Positions 1 to 13,052 of a DNA stretch of 64,000 nt are shown piece after piece; positions within the stretch are counted from its first letter, which is position 1, and every line of letters starts with the position of its first letter. A program made the translations under genes and the position numbers. This stretch comes from Pycnococcus provasolii (taxonomy: Eukaryota; Chlorophyta; Pseudoscourfieldiophyceae; Pseudoscourfieldiales): the NCBI GenBank assembly GCA_049487715.1, contig CP150553.1, positions 434,001-498,000 of the forward strand, written 5' to 3'. The notes below the pieces were generated by a model. It saw only the letters and a program-made list of their open reading frames with translations, was not told where the DNA came from and made no database searches.

Positions 1-3000
1 TGACTGAGGTTGCAACTCTCGCACTCCGCACTCCGCACTCGACATCACAGAAGTAGATGCTACGAATGGCACCGAGGGCGCCCTCGTGCAAAGGATCCAA
101 TCGCTATGTTTTTTCCTTGTTGACACCGCCGCGCGCGCCAAAATCGCATCCACTTGTGCCTCTAGCTGCCCCGGAAATGCCTCACTTGGTGACGTTGCAT
201 TGGCAGCCGCGCTTACTCCTTGAACAGCCGCATGTCCGCTTCCCATACGTGCAGAATCGAGACTTTCTCGACGCACGCGCTCAAGCTCTCGCTCGTAGAA
301 ATCAGATCGAAATTTTTCGTGCGTCAACGCCTCGCGAAGCTGCTCCGCTACGGTCTGAAGCTCCTTATTCGCCCGCTTGAGTTGCGCGTCGTCGGTGCTA
401 CGAAGATCGTGCAGAAGCACCTCCAGGGCATGGCGACGTGCGGCTTCCTTGTCGAGCTGCGCACGCAGCTCGTTCACTATTGTTTGGTTCTCTTCGCTTG
501 GAAGTTTGTTATGGTCTTCAAGCATTTTTCTCTTTGTCTCTGAGTCAGCAAGAAGAGCTTCCATTCTCGTTCGATAGTCCAAAGCCTGGCTGCAAAACTT
601 ATCAAATTGTGTCTTCACAGCGTCCAATTCCTGTCGAAGACGTGCTTCAGCTTCGTGATCAATGCTTTCCATGCGTGATTCAAGATTCGTTCGCGTCTCG
701 TTCAGGCGAATAACAATATTTTGGTAAGACTGCCTGAGACGAGACACCGCACCTTCCAGCGAAGTGCTCTCAAACAGGACACAAGTTGTTTGCGTTCGAA
801 TTGAACTATTCTCGTTCAGTTCTTGCCTGAGCTCATTCCCACGTTCAATCAGCTTCTTCTTCAGCTGAGAAATTTCTAAATTCGCTTTTGCCAAATCAAA
901 CTCCAAATGACCGCGCTCCTCCGCCTGCAGGGCGGCGTGTGCTTCGGCCTGCATTGCCATCTGCTCATGCAGACGTGCCTCCGATGACTCGAGTGCATGC
1001 ACACGGCCGCGCGCCTCTTCGCATGCGGCACGAACACGTCTCGCATCAGCCTCCACACATCTCTTCGACTCTAGCTGCCTTGAAGAGCGCTCCAGCTCCG
1101 CGCGCGTACTCGCGAGCTCGCTCTCTAGACGACCGCGCTCCTCAGCATGCATGCTCTCCAGCGACGCAGACTCGGCCGCACGACGCGACTCCTCCTCCGC
1201 CGCGCGCTCCGCCAGAGAACGTGCCATCGAAGACGCTACGTCCGCAACCTGCTTCTGCAGAGACTCGCGCTCGCGCCTCCAGCGCGCCTCGCTCGCAGAC
1301 GCCTGCTCCTCAAGACGAGACACGTTCGCGCCGCCCTGTGAGCGCTCGCGCGACAACGCCTCCTCCAGCGACGCGCGCTCCGTCGCCGCTGACGCCTCCA
1401 GCACACGCAGACGCTCGCTCAGATCCGCCTGCTCCTTCGCCTTCTCAGACGCGAGCGCCTGAGCACGAGCCACCGCCGCATCCATCTCGCCGCGACGACG
1501 CTCCATCGAAGCCTGTGCCGCCGCGCGACGCATCGCGCTCGCCGCGCTCAGCGCCGACGCGCGTCGCTTGTGTCGCCTCGTCTCCGCCTGCAGGGCGGCG
1601 TGTGCTTCGGCCTGCATTGCCATCTGCTCATGCAGACGTGCCTTCGATGACTCGAGTGCATGCACACGGCCGCGCGCCTCTTCGCATACTGCACGAGTCT
1701 CGGTCGCGTCACGCTCGAGTCGCTCCAGCTCCGCGCGCGTACTCGCGAGCTCGCTCTCTAGACGACCGCGCTCCTCAGCATGCATGCTCTCCAGCGACGC
1801 AGACTCAGCCGCACGACGCGACTCCTCTTCCGCCGCGCGCTCCGCCAGAGAACGTGCCATCGAAGACGCTACGTCCGCAACCTGCTTCTGCAGAGACTCG
1901 CGCTCGCGCCTCCAGCGCGCCTCGCTCGCAGACGCCTGCTCCTCAAGACGAGACACGTTCGCGCCGCCCTGTGAGCGCTCGCGCGACAACGCCTCCTCCA
2001 GCGACGCGCGCTCCGTCGCCGCTGACGCCTCCAGCACACGCAGACGCTCGCTCAGATCCGCCTGCTCCTTCGCCTTCTCAGACGCGAGCGCCTGAGCACG
2101 AGCCACCGCCGCATCCATCTCGCCGCGACGACGCTCCATCGAAGCCTGTGCCGCCGCGCGACGCATCGCACTCGCCGCGCTCAGCGCCACCGAGCGTCGT
2201 TTGAAACACTTCGCCAAGATATCTAGAGCAGCATACTCTCGAGTCTTTACTGCGAAATCGTCACGTAGCTTCGCATTTGACGCTTCCAGATCCTTGATCC
2301 GCCCTGAGTCAACCGAGGCAGCTGCTGGAACGGCGATATGATCTGCGTCACTTTGCATGCCCACATCCTTTGAAGGCGTCGCTTCAATCTGCATGCCAAC
2401 ATTTTTCGTGGGCGTCATGTCCATCTGCATGCCAACATTTTTCGTGGGCGCGACGTCCATCTGCATGCCGACATTTTTCGTGGGGGTCACGTCCATCTGC
2501 ATGCCCGCGTCCTTCGTAGGCGTCGCCTCCATCTGCATGCCTGTGTCCTTCGTAGGCGTGCGCTCGACGACGTTGTCGCTCTGCATGCCCGCGTCCTTCG
2601 TAGGCGTGCGCTCGACGACGTTGTCGCTCTGCATGCCCGCATCCTTCGTAGGCGTCGCCTCCATCTGCATGCCCGCATCCTTCGTGGGCGTGCGCTCGAC
2701 GACGTTGTCGCTCTGCATGCCCGCATCCTTCGTGGGCGTGCGCTCGACGACGTTGTCGATCTGCATGCCCGCATCCTTCGATGGCGTTTCGGGGGGCGAT
2801 CTCGACTCCTCTTTTGACAGCGAATCAAGCTGCTTGCTCGCACTCGATAACTGACGATCCAGCGCGTGAGCACGTCCTCGCGTCTCGGCTAGGTCATTTT
2901 CGATGCTTGCTAGCTTCGCCGTCTTGCCTTGCACATCAGACACAAGCCGGGCCCGAGCCACATTTGCCTTATCGAGTTCAGATGCGTGCAAGCTCGCCTC

Positions 3001-6000
3001 GGCACGTGCTTCAGCAATGCTCGTACGAGCCGCTTGAAGCTCGCATTCCAGCTCCTGCGCCTTGTCTTGAGCATCGCTCAACTCATCTTGCACGACAAGC
3101 ATTTCATCCGTGATTTTCGCGTATGCCAGGTTAGCATGCTCAAGACGCGACTCATGCTGACCAATTTCAACACGTGCCGCCTGAAGTTCATCCTCGTACA
3201 CACGTAAAGTCTCACTCAGTTCGATCACTTTCTGTTGCGCCTTATCGGCGCTTTCAAGCTTTATGCGCACACGAGAAAGCTCGTCGCGCTCAAGTGATAA
3301 GTGCTGAGACGTCTCTCGCTCCAGATGCTCCGACGAAGCAATCTTGGCTTTCAGGTCTGACACTAAATCCGTATACTCCCGCACTCGATCTTCACTTGCC
3401 TTCGCTTTCGCCATCAATTCTGCAAGGTAGCTAGCGTTTTCGCTCGAGTTTGACTGAGTGCGTTCCAAATCACGCTCAAGTCGCTCCAGCTCCGCGCGCG
3501 TACACGCGAGCTCGCTCTCTAGACGACCGCGCTCCTCAGCATGCATGCTCTCCAGCGACGCAGACTCGGCCGCACGACGCGACTCCTCCTCCGCCGCGCG
3601 CTCCGCCAGAGAACGTGCCATCGAAGACGCTACGTCCGCAACCTGCTTCTGCAGAGACTCGCGCTCGCGCCTCCAGCGCGCCTCGCTCGCAGACGCCTGC
3701 TCCTCAAGACGAGACACGTTCGCGCCGCCCTGTGAGCGCTCGCGCGACAACGCCTCCTCCAGCGACGCGCGCTCCGTCGCCGCTGACGCCTCCAGCACGC
3801 GCAGACGCTCGCTCAGATCCGCCTGCTCCTTCGCCTTCTCAGACGCGAGCGCCTGAGCACGAGCCACCGCCGCATCCATCTCGCCGCGACGACGCTCCAT
3901 CGAAGCCTGTGCCGCCGCGCGACGCATCGCGCTCGCCGCGCTCAGCGCCGACGCGCGTCGCTTGTGTCGCCTCGTCTCCGCCTGCAGGGCGGCGTGTGCT
4001 TCGGCCTGCATTGCCATCTGCTCATGCAGACGTGCCTCCGATGACTCGAGTGCATGCACACGGCCGCGCGCCTCTTCGCATACTGCACGAGTCTCGGTCG
4101 CGTCACGCTCGAGTCGCTCCAGCTCCGCGCGCGTACTCGCGAGCTCGCTCTCTAGACGACCGCGCTCCTCAGCATGCATGCTCTCCAGCGACGCAGACTC
4201 GGCCGCACGACGCGACTCCTCTTCCGCCGCGCGCTCCGCCAGAGAACGTGCCATCGAAGACGCTACGTCCGCAACCTGCTTCTGCAGAGACTCGCGCTCG
4301 CGCCTCCAGCGCGCCTCGCTCGCAGACGCCTGCTCCTCAAGACGAGACACGTTCGCGCCGCCATCTGAGCGCTCGCGCGACAACGCCTCCTCCAGCGACG
4401 CGCGCTCCGTCGCCGCTGACGCCTCCAGCACGCGCAGACGCTCGCTCAGATCCGCCTGCTCCTTCGCCTTCTCAGACGCGAGCGCCTGAGCACGAGCCAC
4501 CGCCGCCTCCATCTCGCCGCGACGACGCTCCATCGAAGCCTGTGCCGCCGCACGACGCAGTGTTGATGCTGCGGTAAGAGCGACAATGCGACGTTTGTAC
4601 GATTTGATTTCTTGTGAAGGCTTGTCATATTGCTGATGTTGATGTTGCTTAAGATACTGCACTTCCTGGACGAGGGAAATAATATCGCCTTCGAGTCGAG
4701 CCTTTGATCTCTCTTGCTGTTCTTCCGCGTAACGAATCGATTCTTTAAGAAATTCGATCTCATCAAGCGCGAGGGAATGAATCTGTTCGAACTCGTGAAT
4801 CCTAGTCTCACGATCACCAATTTGCTGATGCAGATCTTGAATTTGTTTGACGAGAAACCTATTCTCTTCCGACAGCTTCGAGGTTCGATCGCGATCTATG
4901 CTAGATTGTTGCAACAAATGTTGCTTGCAATGAATGATTTCCAAATCCATACGCCGTATATCATCCGTGGCAGCTGCCAGTTCGCTCTCTAGACGACCGC
5001 GCTCCTCAGCATGCATGCTCTCCAGCGACGCAGACTCGGCCAAACGCTTCGAATCTTCAGCTGCAGCATGTGCAACTTCATTGTTCGCAATGTCGAGAGC
5101 AGATGTCGCCTCACTCAGGTCATGCACAAGAACTTCTCTCTCTTCCTCCATTGCGCCTCGCTCGCAGACGCCTGCTCCTCAAGACGAGACACGTTCGCGC
5201 CGCCCTCTGAGCGCTCGCGCGACAACGCCTCCTCCAGCGACGCGCGCTCCGTCGCCGCTGACGCCTCCAGCACGCGCAGACGCTCGCTCAGATCCGCCTG
5301 CTCCTTCGCCTTCTCAGACGCGAGCGCCTGAGCACGAGCCACCGCCGCATCCATCTCGCCGCGACGACGCTCCATCGAAGCCTGTGCCGCCGCGCGACGC
5401 ATCGCACTCGCCGCGCTCAGCGCCGACGCGCGTCGCTTGTGTCGCCTCGTCTCCGCCTGCAGGGCGGCGTGTGCTTCGGCCTGCATTGCCATCTGCTCAT
5501 GCAGACGTGCCTCCGATGACTCGAGTGCATGCACACGGCCGCGCGCCTCTTCGCATGCGGCACGAACACGTCTCGCATCAGCCTCCACACATCTCTTCGA
5601 GTCTAGCTGCCTTGAAGAGCGCTCCAGCTCCGCGCGCGTACTCGCGAGCTCGCTCTCTAGACGACCGCGCTCCTCAGCATGCATGCTCTCCAGCGACGCA
5701 GACTCGGCCGCACGACGCGACTCCTCCTCCGCCGCGCGCTCCGCCAGAGAACGTGCCATCGAAGACGCTACGTCCGCAACCTGCTTCTGCAGAGACTCGC
5801 GCTCGCGCCTCCAGCGCGCCTCGCTCGCAGACGCCTGCTCCTCAAGACGAGACACGTTCGCGCCGCCCTGTGAGCGCTCGCGCGACAACGCCTCCTCCAG
5901 CGACGCGCGCTCCGTCGCCGCTGACGCCTCCAGCACACGCAGACGCTCGCTCAGATCCGCCTGCTCCTTCGCCTTCTCAGACGCGAGCGCCTGAGCACGA

Positions 6001-9000
6001 GCCACCGCCGCATCCATCTCGCCGCGACGACGCTCCATCGAAGCCTGTGCCGCCGCGCGACGCATCGCACTCGCCGCGCTCAGCGCCACCGAGCGTCGTT
6101 TGAAACACTTCGCCAAGATATCTAGAGCAGCATACTCTCGAGTCTTTACTGCGAAATCGTCACGTAGCTTCGCATTTGACGCTTCCAGATCCTTGATCCG
6201 CCCTGAGTCAACCGAGGCAGCTGCTGGAACGGCGATATGATCTGCGTCACTTTGCATGCCCACATCCTTTGAAGGCGTCGCTTCAATCTGCATGCCAACA
6301 TTTTTCGTGGGCGTCATGTCCATCTGCATGCCAACATTTTTCGTGGGCGCGACGTCCATCTGCATGCCGACATTTTTCGTGGGGGTCACGTCCATCTGCA
6401 TGCCCGCGTCCTTCGTAGGCGTCGCCTCCATCTGCATGCCTGTGTCCTTCGTAGGCGTGCGCTCGACGACGTTGTCGCTCTGCATGCCCGCATCCTTCGT
6501 AGGCGTGCGCTCGACGACGTTGTCGCTCTGCATGCCCGCATCCTTCGTAGGCGTCGCCTCCATCTGCATGCCCGTGTCCTTCGTAGGCGTGCGCTCGACG
6601 ACGTTGTCGCTCTGCATGCCCGCATCCTTCGTAGGCGTGCGCTCGACGACGTTGTCGCTCTGCATGCCCGCATCCTTCGTAGGCGTCGCCTCCATCTGCA
6701 TGCCTGTGTCCTTCGTAGGCGTGCGCTCGACGACGTTGTCGCTCTGCATGCCTGTGTCCTTCGTAGGCGTCGCCTCCATCTGCATGCCCGCGTCCTTCGT
6801 AGGCGTGCGCTCGACGACGTTGTCGCTCTGCATGCCCGCATCCTTCGTAGGCGTCGCCTCCATCTGCATGCCCGCGTCCTTCGTAGGCGTCGCCTCCATC
6901 TGCATGCCTGTGTCCTTCGTAGGCGTGCGCTCGACGACGTTGTCGCTCTGCATGCCCGCGTCCTTCGTAGGCGTGCGCTCGACGACGTTGTCGCTCTGCA
7001 TGCCCGCATCCTTCGTAGGCGTGCGCTCGACGACGTTGTCGCTCTGCATGCCCGCATCCTTCGTGGGCGTGCGCTCGACGACGTTGTCGCTCTGCATGCC
7101 CGCATCCTTCGTGGGCGTGCGCTCGACGACGTTGTCGATCTGCATGCCTGTGTCCTTCGATGGCGTTTCGGGGGGCGATCTCGACTCCTCTTTTGACAGC
7201 GAATCAAGCTGCTTGCTCGCACTCGATAACTGACGATCCAGCGCGTGAGCACGTCCTCGCGTCTCGGCTAGGTCATTTTCGATGCTTGCTAGCTTCGCCG
7301 TCTTGCCTTGCACATCAGACACAAGCCGGGCCCGAGCCACATTTGCCTTATCGAGTTCAGATGCGTGCAAGCTCGCCTCGGCACGTGCTTCAGCAATGCT
7401 CGTACGAGCCGCTTGAAGCTCGCATTCCAGCTCCTGCGCCTTGTCTTGAGCATCGCTCAACTCATCTTGCACGACAAGCATTTCATCCGTGATTTTCGCG
7501 TATGCCAGGTTAGCATGCTCAAGATTCGACTCATGCTGACCAATTTCAACACGTGCCGCCTGAAGTTCATCCTGGCACATACTCAGCTCCTCGGTCAAAC
7601 GAGACACATTTTCCCTAGCCTCGTTTAAGACTGGATTCTCAGATGCCCCATCTTCACGTCTCTTTGACGCCTCTACGGAAGCTTCGAGCCGAGTTACGTA
7701 TGACTCAGTGGCAGCCTGCGCAGCTTTCAAATCCGAAAGCTCTGTGCGCACACGAGAAAGCTCGTCGCGCTCAAGTGATAAGTGCTGAGACGTCTCTCGC
7801 TCCCGATGCTCCGACGAAGCAATCTTGGCTTTCAGGTCTGACACTAAATCCGTATACTCCCGCACTCGATCTTCACTTGCCTTCGCTTTCGCCATCAATT
7901 CTGCAAGGTAGCTAGCGTTTTCGCTCGAGTTTGACTGAGTGCGTTCCAAATCACGCTCAAGTCGCTCCAGCTCTGCGCGCGTACTCGCGAGCTCGCTCTC
8001 TAGACGACCGCGCTCCTCAGCATGCATGCTCTCCAGCGACGCAGACTCAGCCGCACGACGCGACTCCTCCTCCGCCGCGCGCTCCGCCAGAGAACGTGCC
8101 ATCGAAGACGCTACGTCCGCAACCTGCTTCTGCAGAGACTCGCGCTCGCGCCTCCAGCGCGCCTCGCTCGCAGACGCCTGCTCCTCAAGACGAGACACGT
8201 TCGCGCCGCCCTCTGAGCGCTCGCGCGACAACGCCTCCTCCAGCGACGCGCGCTCCGTCGCCGCTGACGCCTCCAGCACACGCAGACGCTCGCTCAGATC
8301 CGCCTGCTCCTTCGCCTTCTCAGACGCGAGCGCCTGAGCACGAGCCACCGCCGCATCCATCTCGCCGCGACGACGCTCCATCGAAGCCTGTGCCGCCGCG
8401 CGACGCATCGCGCTCGCCGCGCTCAGCGCCGACGCGCGTCGCTTGTGTCGCCTCGTCTCCGCCTGCAGGGCGGCGTGTGCTTCGGCCTGCATTGCCATTT
8501 GTTCTCGCAAGCTCATATTGGATGCTACTAGAGTATCGAGTTGGGTTGATTTCGAAGAAGTCTCATCGCCGGATCGAGTGGCGCGGTACATTTGCAATTG
8601 AGCAGTTTCGTTGCTAAGGTGAGCGGCAGCGGCAGCGGCTTCGCTGGCTTGACGTGATGCCCATGCAGCATCAGCTTCAATTTTCAGGAGATCCTCTTGT
8701 GCAACGGCCCGTCGTCGATTGAGTTCGTCCAAATCGGAACGTGCGATCACATTAGCTTCAAGAGTCTCCTGTAATTCGATTTCAGCCTGTGTGATGCATT
8801 CAATGAGAATTTCCTGTGGCGATTTTGGTTCAGATGGCTCCTGAGGTCTTGCTGTTGCATCACCCATTGGTCCATCAGTCTGCATGTTCGAGTCAGTAGG
8901 CTCGCTTGACGGCTGTGCTGAATCCTTCACATCGACCCGCTGTCTCTGTGGCAACCACGTGTTATGCGCACCGGCTGTCAGAGAACTTAGTGAGACATCG

Positions 9001-12000
9001 GATGCCGATCTCCCCAATGGACTAAGACTTCTGTTTGATCGCTTTGCTGTCGTTTGTGAATATTCGAGGTGTATTTCTGCAGAAGGCGCATCGCCGTCCC
9101 ACGTGCTTGAGCCATTATCCTCGACATTTGAGCGACCGCTCAGATCTTCAACGCTTTTTGCAATAGCGCCTGAGTCGTGCAAAGTGCTGCGCCCTACAGT
9201 CGCCTCACGTTCAGTGCCGAATAGCACGACAGCCTCGTCCAGCGTACCAACAATCGCTTCATGTCGTTCGCGTAGCACCTCAAGGCTCGCCTCCCTTTTA
9301 GCCACCTCGTCATCAATGCGGCGTATCACCTGCATTCCAGCCTGCAATTTTTCGTCAAGCTTAAGGGTTCGCTCGTAGTAAGATCGGAATTTCGCACGTG
9401 CATCAGTGAGCGATGCCTGCTCTTCCTCTCGCTGTTGACGGGTTTTGTCGTACTCCTCGACGGCGTTCTCTAACGCTGCTCGAAGCTCTTTGAGCCGTTC
9501 CGCGCTTCGTGTCTCAGCTTCACGAGCAGATGATAGGGCTGCAGAAATGCGCGAGAGCTCCGCTCGCTCATCCAGTTGATTCTCAGATTCTGTATTAGAA
9601 CTTACCGGTTGGTCCTGCGGAGAATGAAATGGGTGCTGTGGGAGAGATGAAGTCTCTGTTCCAACGGAAACAAGGATCGGCGAAGTCTTCGCGCTTGTCC
9701 CCGTAGAGACCATCCTCCTTCTTATTGTCTGTGTCTGACCACACGCAAAGCGCGGGTTCCTTGTGCCGGTCGCCTGACTTCGTGTGGATTTATGTACAGT
9801 CTGACTTTCCGCATTCATCGTGGCAGAAATGCTGCTGTCTGTACTCGTCGATGCCTCGACAATGCTTGCGTCAAATTCTGTCTGCGTCTCCTGCTCCTGT
9901 CCATCCAGAGACAGCTCGAACGAATGTTCCGTCTGCATTGAGCAGTCCACTGCTTCTGATCTGCAAACCTCCTCCGACGCAGCTTCCTCCGCCCAGGACT
10001 CGAGATAGCCTAAAAACGTGTTTCGAAGGCTGTCCCGAGTCGCCTCGTCCGAGAGATTCGCGCCATGCTCAAGAGCTGAAGTCTGACAAGTAGCATCTCG
10101 CATTGCAACGGGTATTTCGTCAGTGCACATTCCAATCGATCGCCACTGTGGGGTTGGTGAGGATTCCAGAATTGGCAACTCATTTTTCGTACTGGAATCC
10201 GGCATTGAAACAGATTCGCCCTTTCTCAGTTTCCTCTCAACCATGAGGCGCTGCTCCTGACTGTCGAGAATGGCTCGTAGCACCTTGTGGTGTACACTCG
10301 CGCGATCCAAGTCTTCGGGCTCCAGTGAAGGGCTGTGTGAAGTCGCTTCCATTGCCGTAACGAGTTCGTGTGCACTATCGCGCATCAGAACTTGGTGGTG
10401 GCCTGATTCTGTGTCCAGCTGCACATGTTGCACAGTCAGATGCGTCACAGGAACTACCGCAGGAACAGAGAGCCCACTTCTCGTTTGTTGAAAGTCCTGG
10501 CGCATTTGTACTGCCTCTTCACGTATCTTTGGGCTGATGCTTTCGAGACTCTCGTTAGCCTTCACCAAAGTCTGACGTCCACGAATTGTTTGCGCAATCG
10601 CTTCCGCGTTTCCCGTGTACTGCTTGAAAGGTGACGTCGCCGCATCGGCCAAGGTCGCCTTGATCTGCGAGTTTGCTGATTTGTTGGGTGACGTACCATG
10701 CTCGGTCACATGGAGGCTCACTTGTACGTTGGCTTCTTCGGCAAATTCCTCAGACAAGCTCAAGACAACCTTGCACTCAAACGACGATGCATTGTCAGAT
10801 TTTCCCTGCTCTTCTTCGTCATCTGCAATGTCACCAAGGCGCCATGCGGGTGGGGATGGACCGTGTGCGTGACGTGAAGTGGCGGCGTCATCGGAACCAT
10901 CGCGGGGCACAGTTGCGGCAAGGTGCGTGGGTGGGTGCTGGCGCATCGCAGAGACTGTCGCAAACTCCTGTACAGGAGTAGGTTCATCAATGCTCAGCTC
11001 CGATGCATCATCCAGTGGTGCGTATGCAAGCACATCTGTCGGCATCAGGGGCACGTCGACGGAAGCAGCAGGTGGAGGCGTCGGAAATTCCGGTGCCTCG
11101 TTTAATTCTCGACGCAGTTCCGCAAGCTCGAGACTCTGAGCGTTCGTAAGCGGGACGTAATAATACTGCAGCTCGTTCTCTGCCGCCTCAGCTCTCTCCA
11201 ACTCGCGCGACGCGACAGTATTTGCATCCTCAACCTCGGTAAATGCTAGCTGTAGCCTGCTTTCCAGCTCGGCGATGCGATCAGCCGCCTCAGATGCCGC
11301 AGAATCGGCTTCCGCTTGGGCATCGGCTGCAGCGGCCGCGTCTGCAGCACGAGCAGCGCGCAGGTTTTGCACCTCAAGATGCATAAGTCGCATTGCCTCG
11401 TGCGCCTGTTCCAATTCGTACTCTTCATCACTTGACGGCGTTTTGGTTTTTGGGCTATCGATCAGCTGAGGCATTTGCCTTGCAAGCCGCAGCTCTGCAA
11501 GCTCACGCTCAAACTCATCAAGCTGGCGATGCAGCTGTCCTCGCGTTTGCCGCTCCGTCGCGAGCTGCATCTCGAGTTTCTGTGTCTGCGACTTGGCTTC
11601 CTCGACGCGAAGCTCCAGCGCACGATTCTTTTCGACAAGCATGCTATTCGTAGAAAGCGTATCTAATAGCTGCTGCGATATCGTAGCCAGCTCAGCTTTT
11701 GCATCCTCCGCTTCCGCCCGCGCGACGTCGCGCTCGGATCTGTACGTGTGGAGCAAGACGACGCCTGCACCGTCATCATCATCGTTCTCATCGCCAGTCG
11801 ACGGAAGTGTAGGTCGGAATCGACGCACCGCCTCACGCCTTCGTGCGATAGTCACGGATGCTCCGTTGAGTATGTCCAAACTCGGCACGAGCGCTACGGC
11901 AAGGTCGAGCACAAAGTTGCTATCTCGCACCACCGGATTTCCCTCAATATTGAGCACGGCGAGCGTTCGCCCCAGCGCGCCCAGAGCATCGACGCTACTT

Positions 12001-13052
12001 GGAACCGCGATGCAGTTGTTCGCGACGCGGAGTACGCGGAGAGGCGGTGGAAGTGTTGCTGCGGATTTCGCCGCTTGTGCGCTGACGAACGTGGGCACGT
12101 TCTTGAGCAGATTACCGGAAACGTCGAGTTCCTCGAGGTTCTTCAGTCCGTCGAGGCCGTACAGGTGCACGACGCGGTTGTTCGCCAGGCTGAGCGTTCG
12201 TAGCGTGTGCGGAAGCAGCGCATCGAGCCGCTGCGTGATGCGTTGGATGGCGTGCCCTCCTAGGTCGAGCGAGCGCAGTTTAGGTGCAAGCTCCGTCAGT
12301 CGCTCGAGGATATGTAGTTGTGCGCCTCTCAGGGGGTCTGAGCACCGTGCGTCGACGTCGATGACTGCTGTTTTGTTTGCGCTGGACGGCACACCCGCCC
12401 ACCGCCTGATGTTCGCCTCTGTCCAGTGCAAGGTCGCACGACGTGTCTGTCCTTCTTTGTGTTGTTTGCTTGAAGACGGCAGTGTCTGCTTCTGCTTTTG
12501 CCTTTGTGTATCGACGTCGGCGAGCGGCTTTCTTCTGTGGCTTGCATGCGGCGGCCTTGCATGCTCGGAGGCGGTTGGCGTACTCGTCTCCTGCTCCTCT
12601 GTAGTCTCCGTGTTGTTACATGTAAGGTTCTCGTACTCGTACGGGCGGCTGGCCGACGAAGGCTGCGACGACGTTCCCGTGTAAGATAACCTTGAGGAGC
12701 TTCTTAACGCGTCTTCTTCAAGGTGAAGATTCTGAGAATCAAACTCCCCAGTTCGCTCATCAAGTCCGGCCACCACCAAGTGGGTAACCCTCTCAACAGG
12801 CTCAAGAAACACCTCATCATCAAGCAAATCAAGCTCAAAAGGAGGAGCAGACTCAATATCACACACAGACTGCACCAAAGACTGCTCCACAGACTGCAAC
12901 AAAGACACAGACAAAGAGGAGGACAAGGAGGAAGGTCCACCACCACCCTCACCCTCCTCACCAGCACCCTCCTCAACAGCACCCTCACCCTCACCACCGG
13001 ACATGGAGGACCACCACTCCTCACCATCACTCCTTTGATGGGCGTGCGCCAT
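1..13052 (-). CDS. Giant LRR and coiled-coil protein with LC8-motif-like repeat arrays (3' end outside window; one frame break)
   Basis: Starts at the ATG at 13052 (a GTG lies one codon upstream). The first 2,645 codons read to a stop at 5115-5117. From about 5150 a second frame is open without a stop all the way to base 1 and continues the same coiled coil, so I treat this as one gene with a 1-nt frame break near 5145. Residues 245-410 hold SDS22-like leucine-rich repeats with a cap; the rest is almost entirely heptad-like coiled coil rich in Ala, Glu and Arg. A roughly 211-residue coiled-coil module recurs several times (633-bp spacing, for example 1147/1780 and 3541/4174). Two arrays of a 12- or 16-residue PTKDAGMQ-type repeat interrupt the coil. 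LRR plus long coiled coil is typical of centrosomal, basal-body or axonemal scaffolds; that role is inferred. No single orthologue is recognised. Confidence 0.8.
2352..2784 (-). repeat. Second copy of the minisatellite, 11 units
   Basis: The flanks and end units are nearly identical to the array at 6251-7163, but only 11 units are present (480 bp shorter). Both lie in a duplicated segment of the same gene, so the array has changed copy number since the duplication, or one copy is mis-assembled. Confidence 0.93.
6251..7163 (-). repeat. In-frame minisatellite, 22 units (36/48 bp)
   Basis: This array encodes 22 copies of a unit whose core is K-D/N-A/T/V-G-M-Q followed by S/M/I and D/E. A long form (48 bp, ending NVVERT) and a short form (36 bp, ending MEAT) are interspersed. 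All units stay in the frame of the surrounding coiled-coil gene. The core resembles the Gly-Ile-Gln-Val-Asp class of LC8 dynein light chain ligands. Confidence 0.93.

Larger units (their letters stand above)
900..8500 (-). repeat. Tandem segmental duplication and repeated 211-residue coiled-coil modules
   Basis: The blocks around 1600-3190 and 5430-7570 are nearly identical apart from array length. A 633-bp coiled-coil module recurs in full or part around 1147, 1780, 3541, 4174, 5011, 5679 and 8022 (positions of the same internal sextet). The blocks diverge locally, for example 3190-3265 against 7570-7750, so this is a mosaic and not one clean duplication. Confidence 0.85.

Noticed and set aside
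888-6103. Long plus-strand open frames rich in Pro, Ala, Arg, Ser (888-2204, 3450-4577, 4934-6103) and shorter ones
   Set aside because: They are antisense to the repetitive coiled-coil gene, recur with its modules, and are low complexity without domains. High GC and repeat structure keep several frames open.
2352-7163. Regularly spaced repeats resembling a CRISPR array
   Set aside because: Units are contiguous, have no spacers, keep a reading frame and lie in a eukaryotic gene.
6256-7233. Plus-strand frame with a repeated CMPASFVGV peptide, resembling a repeat protein
   Set aside because: It is the reverse complement of the in-frame array of the minus-strand gene; only the minus frame continues into a coherent coiled coil on both sides.
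11593-12684. Plus-strand 363-codon open frame
   Set aside because: It is antisense to the LRR-coding part of the giant gene, whose LRR pattern is unmistakable, and has no family features of its own.
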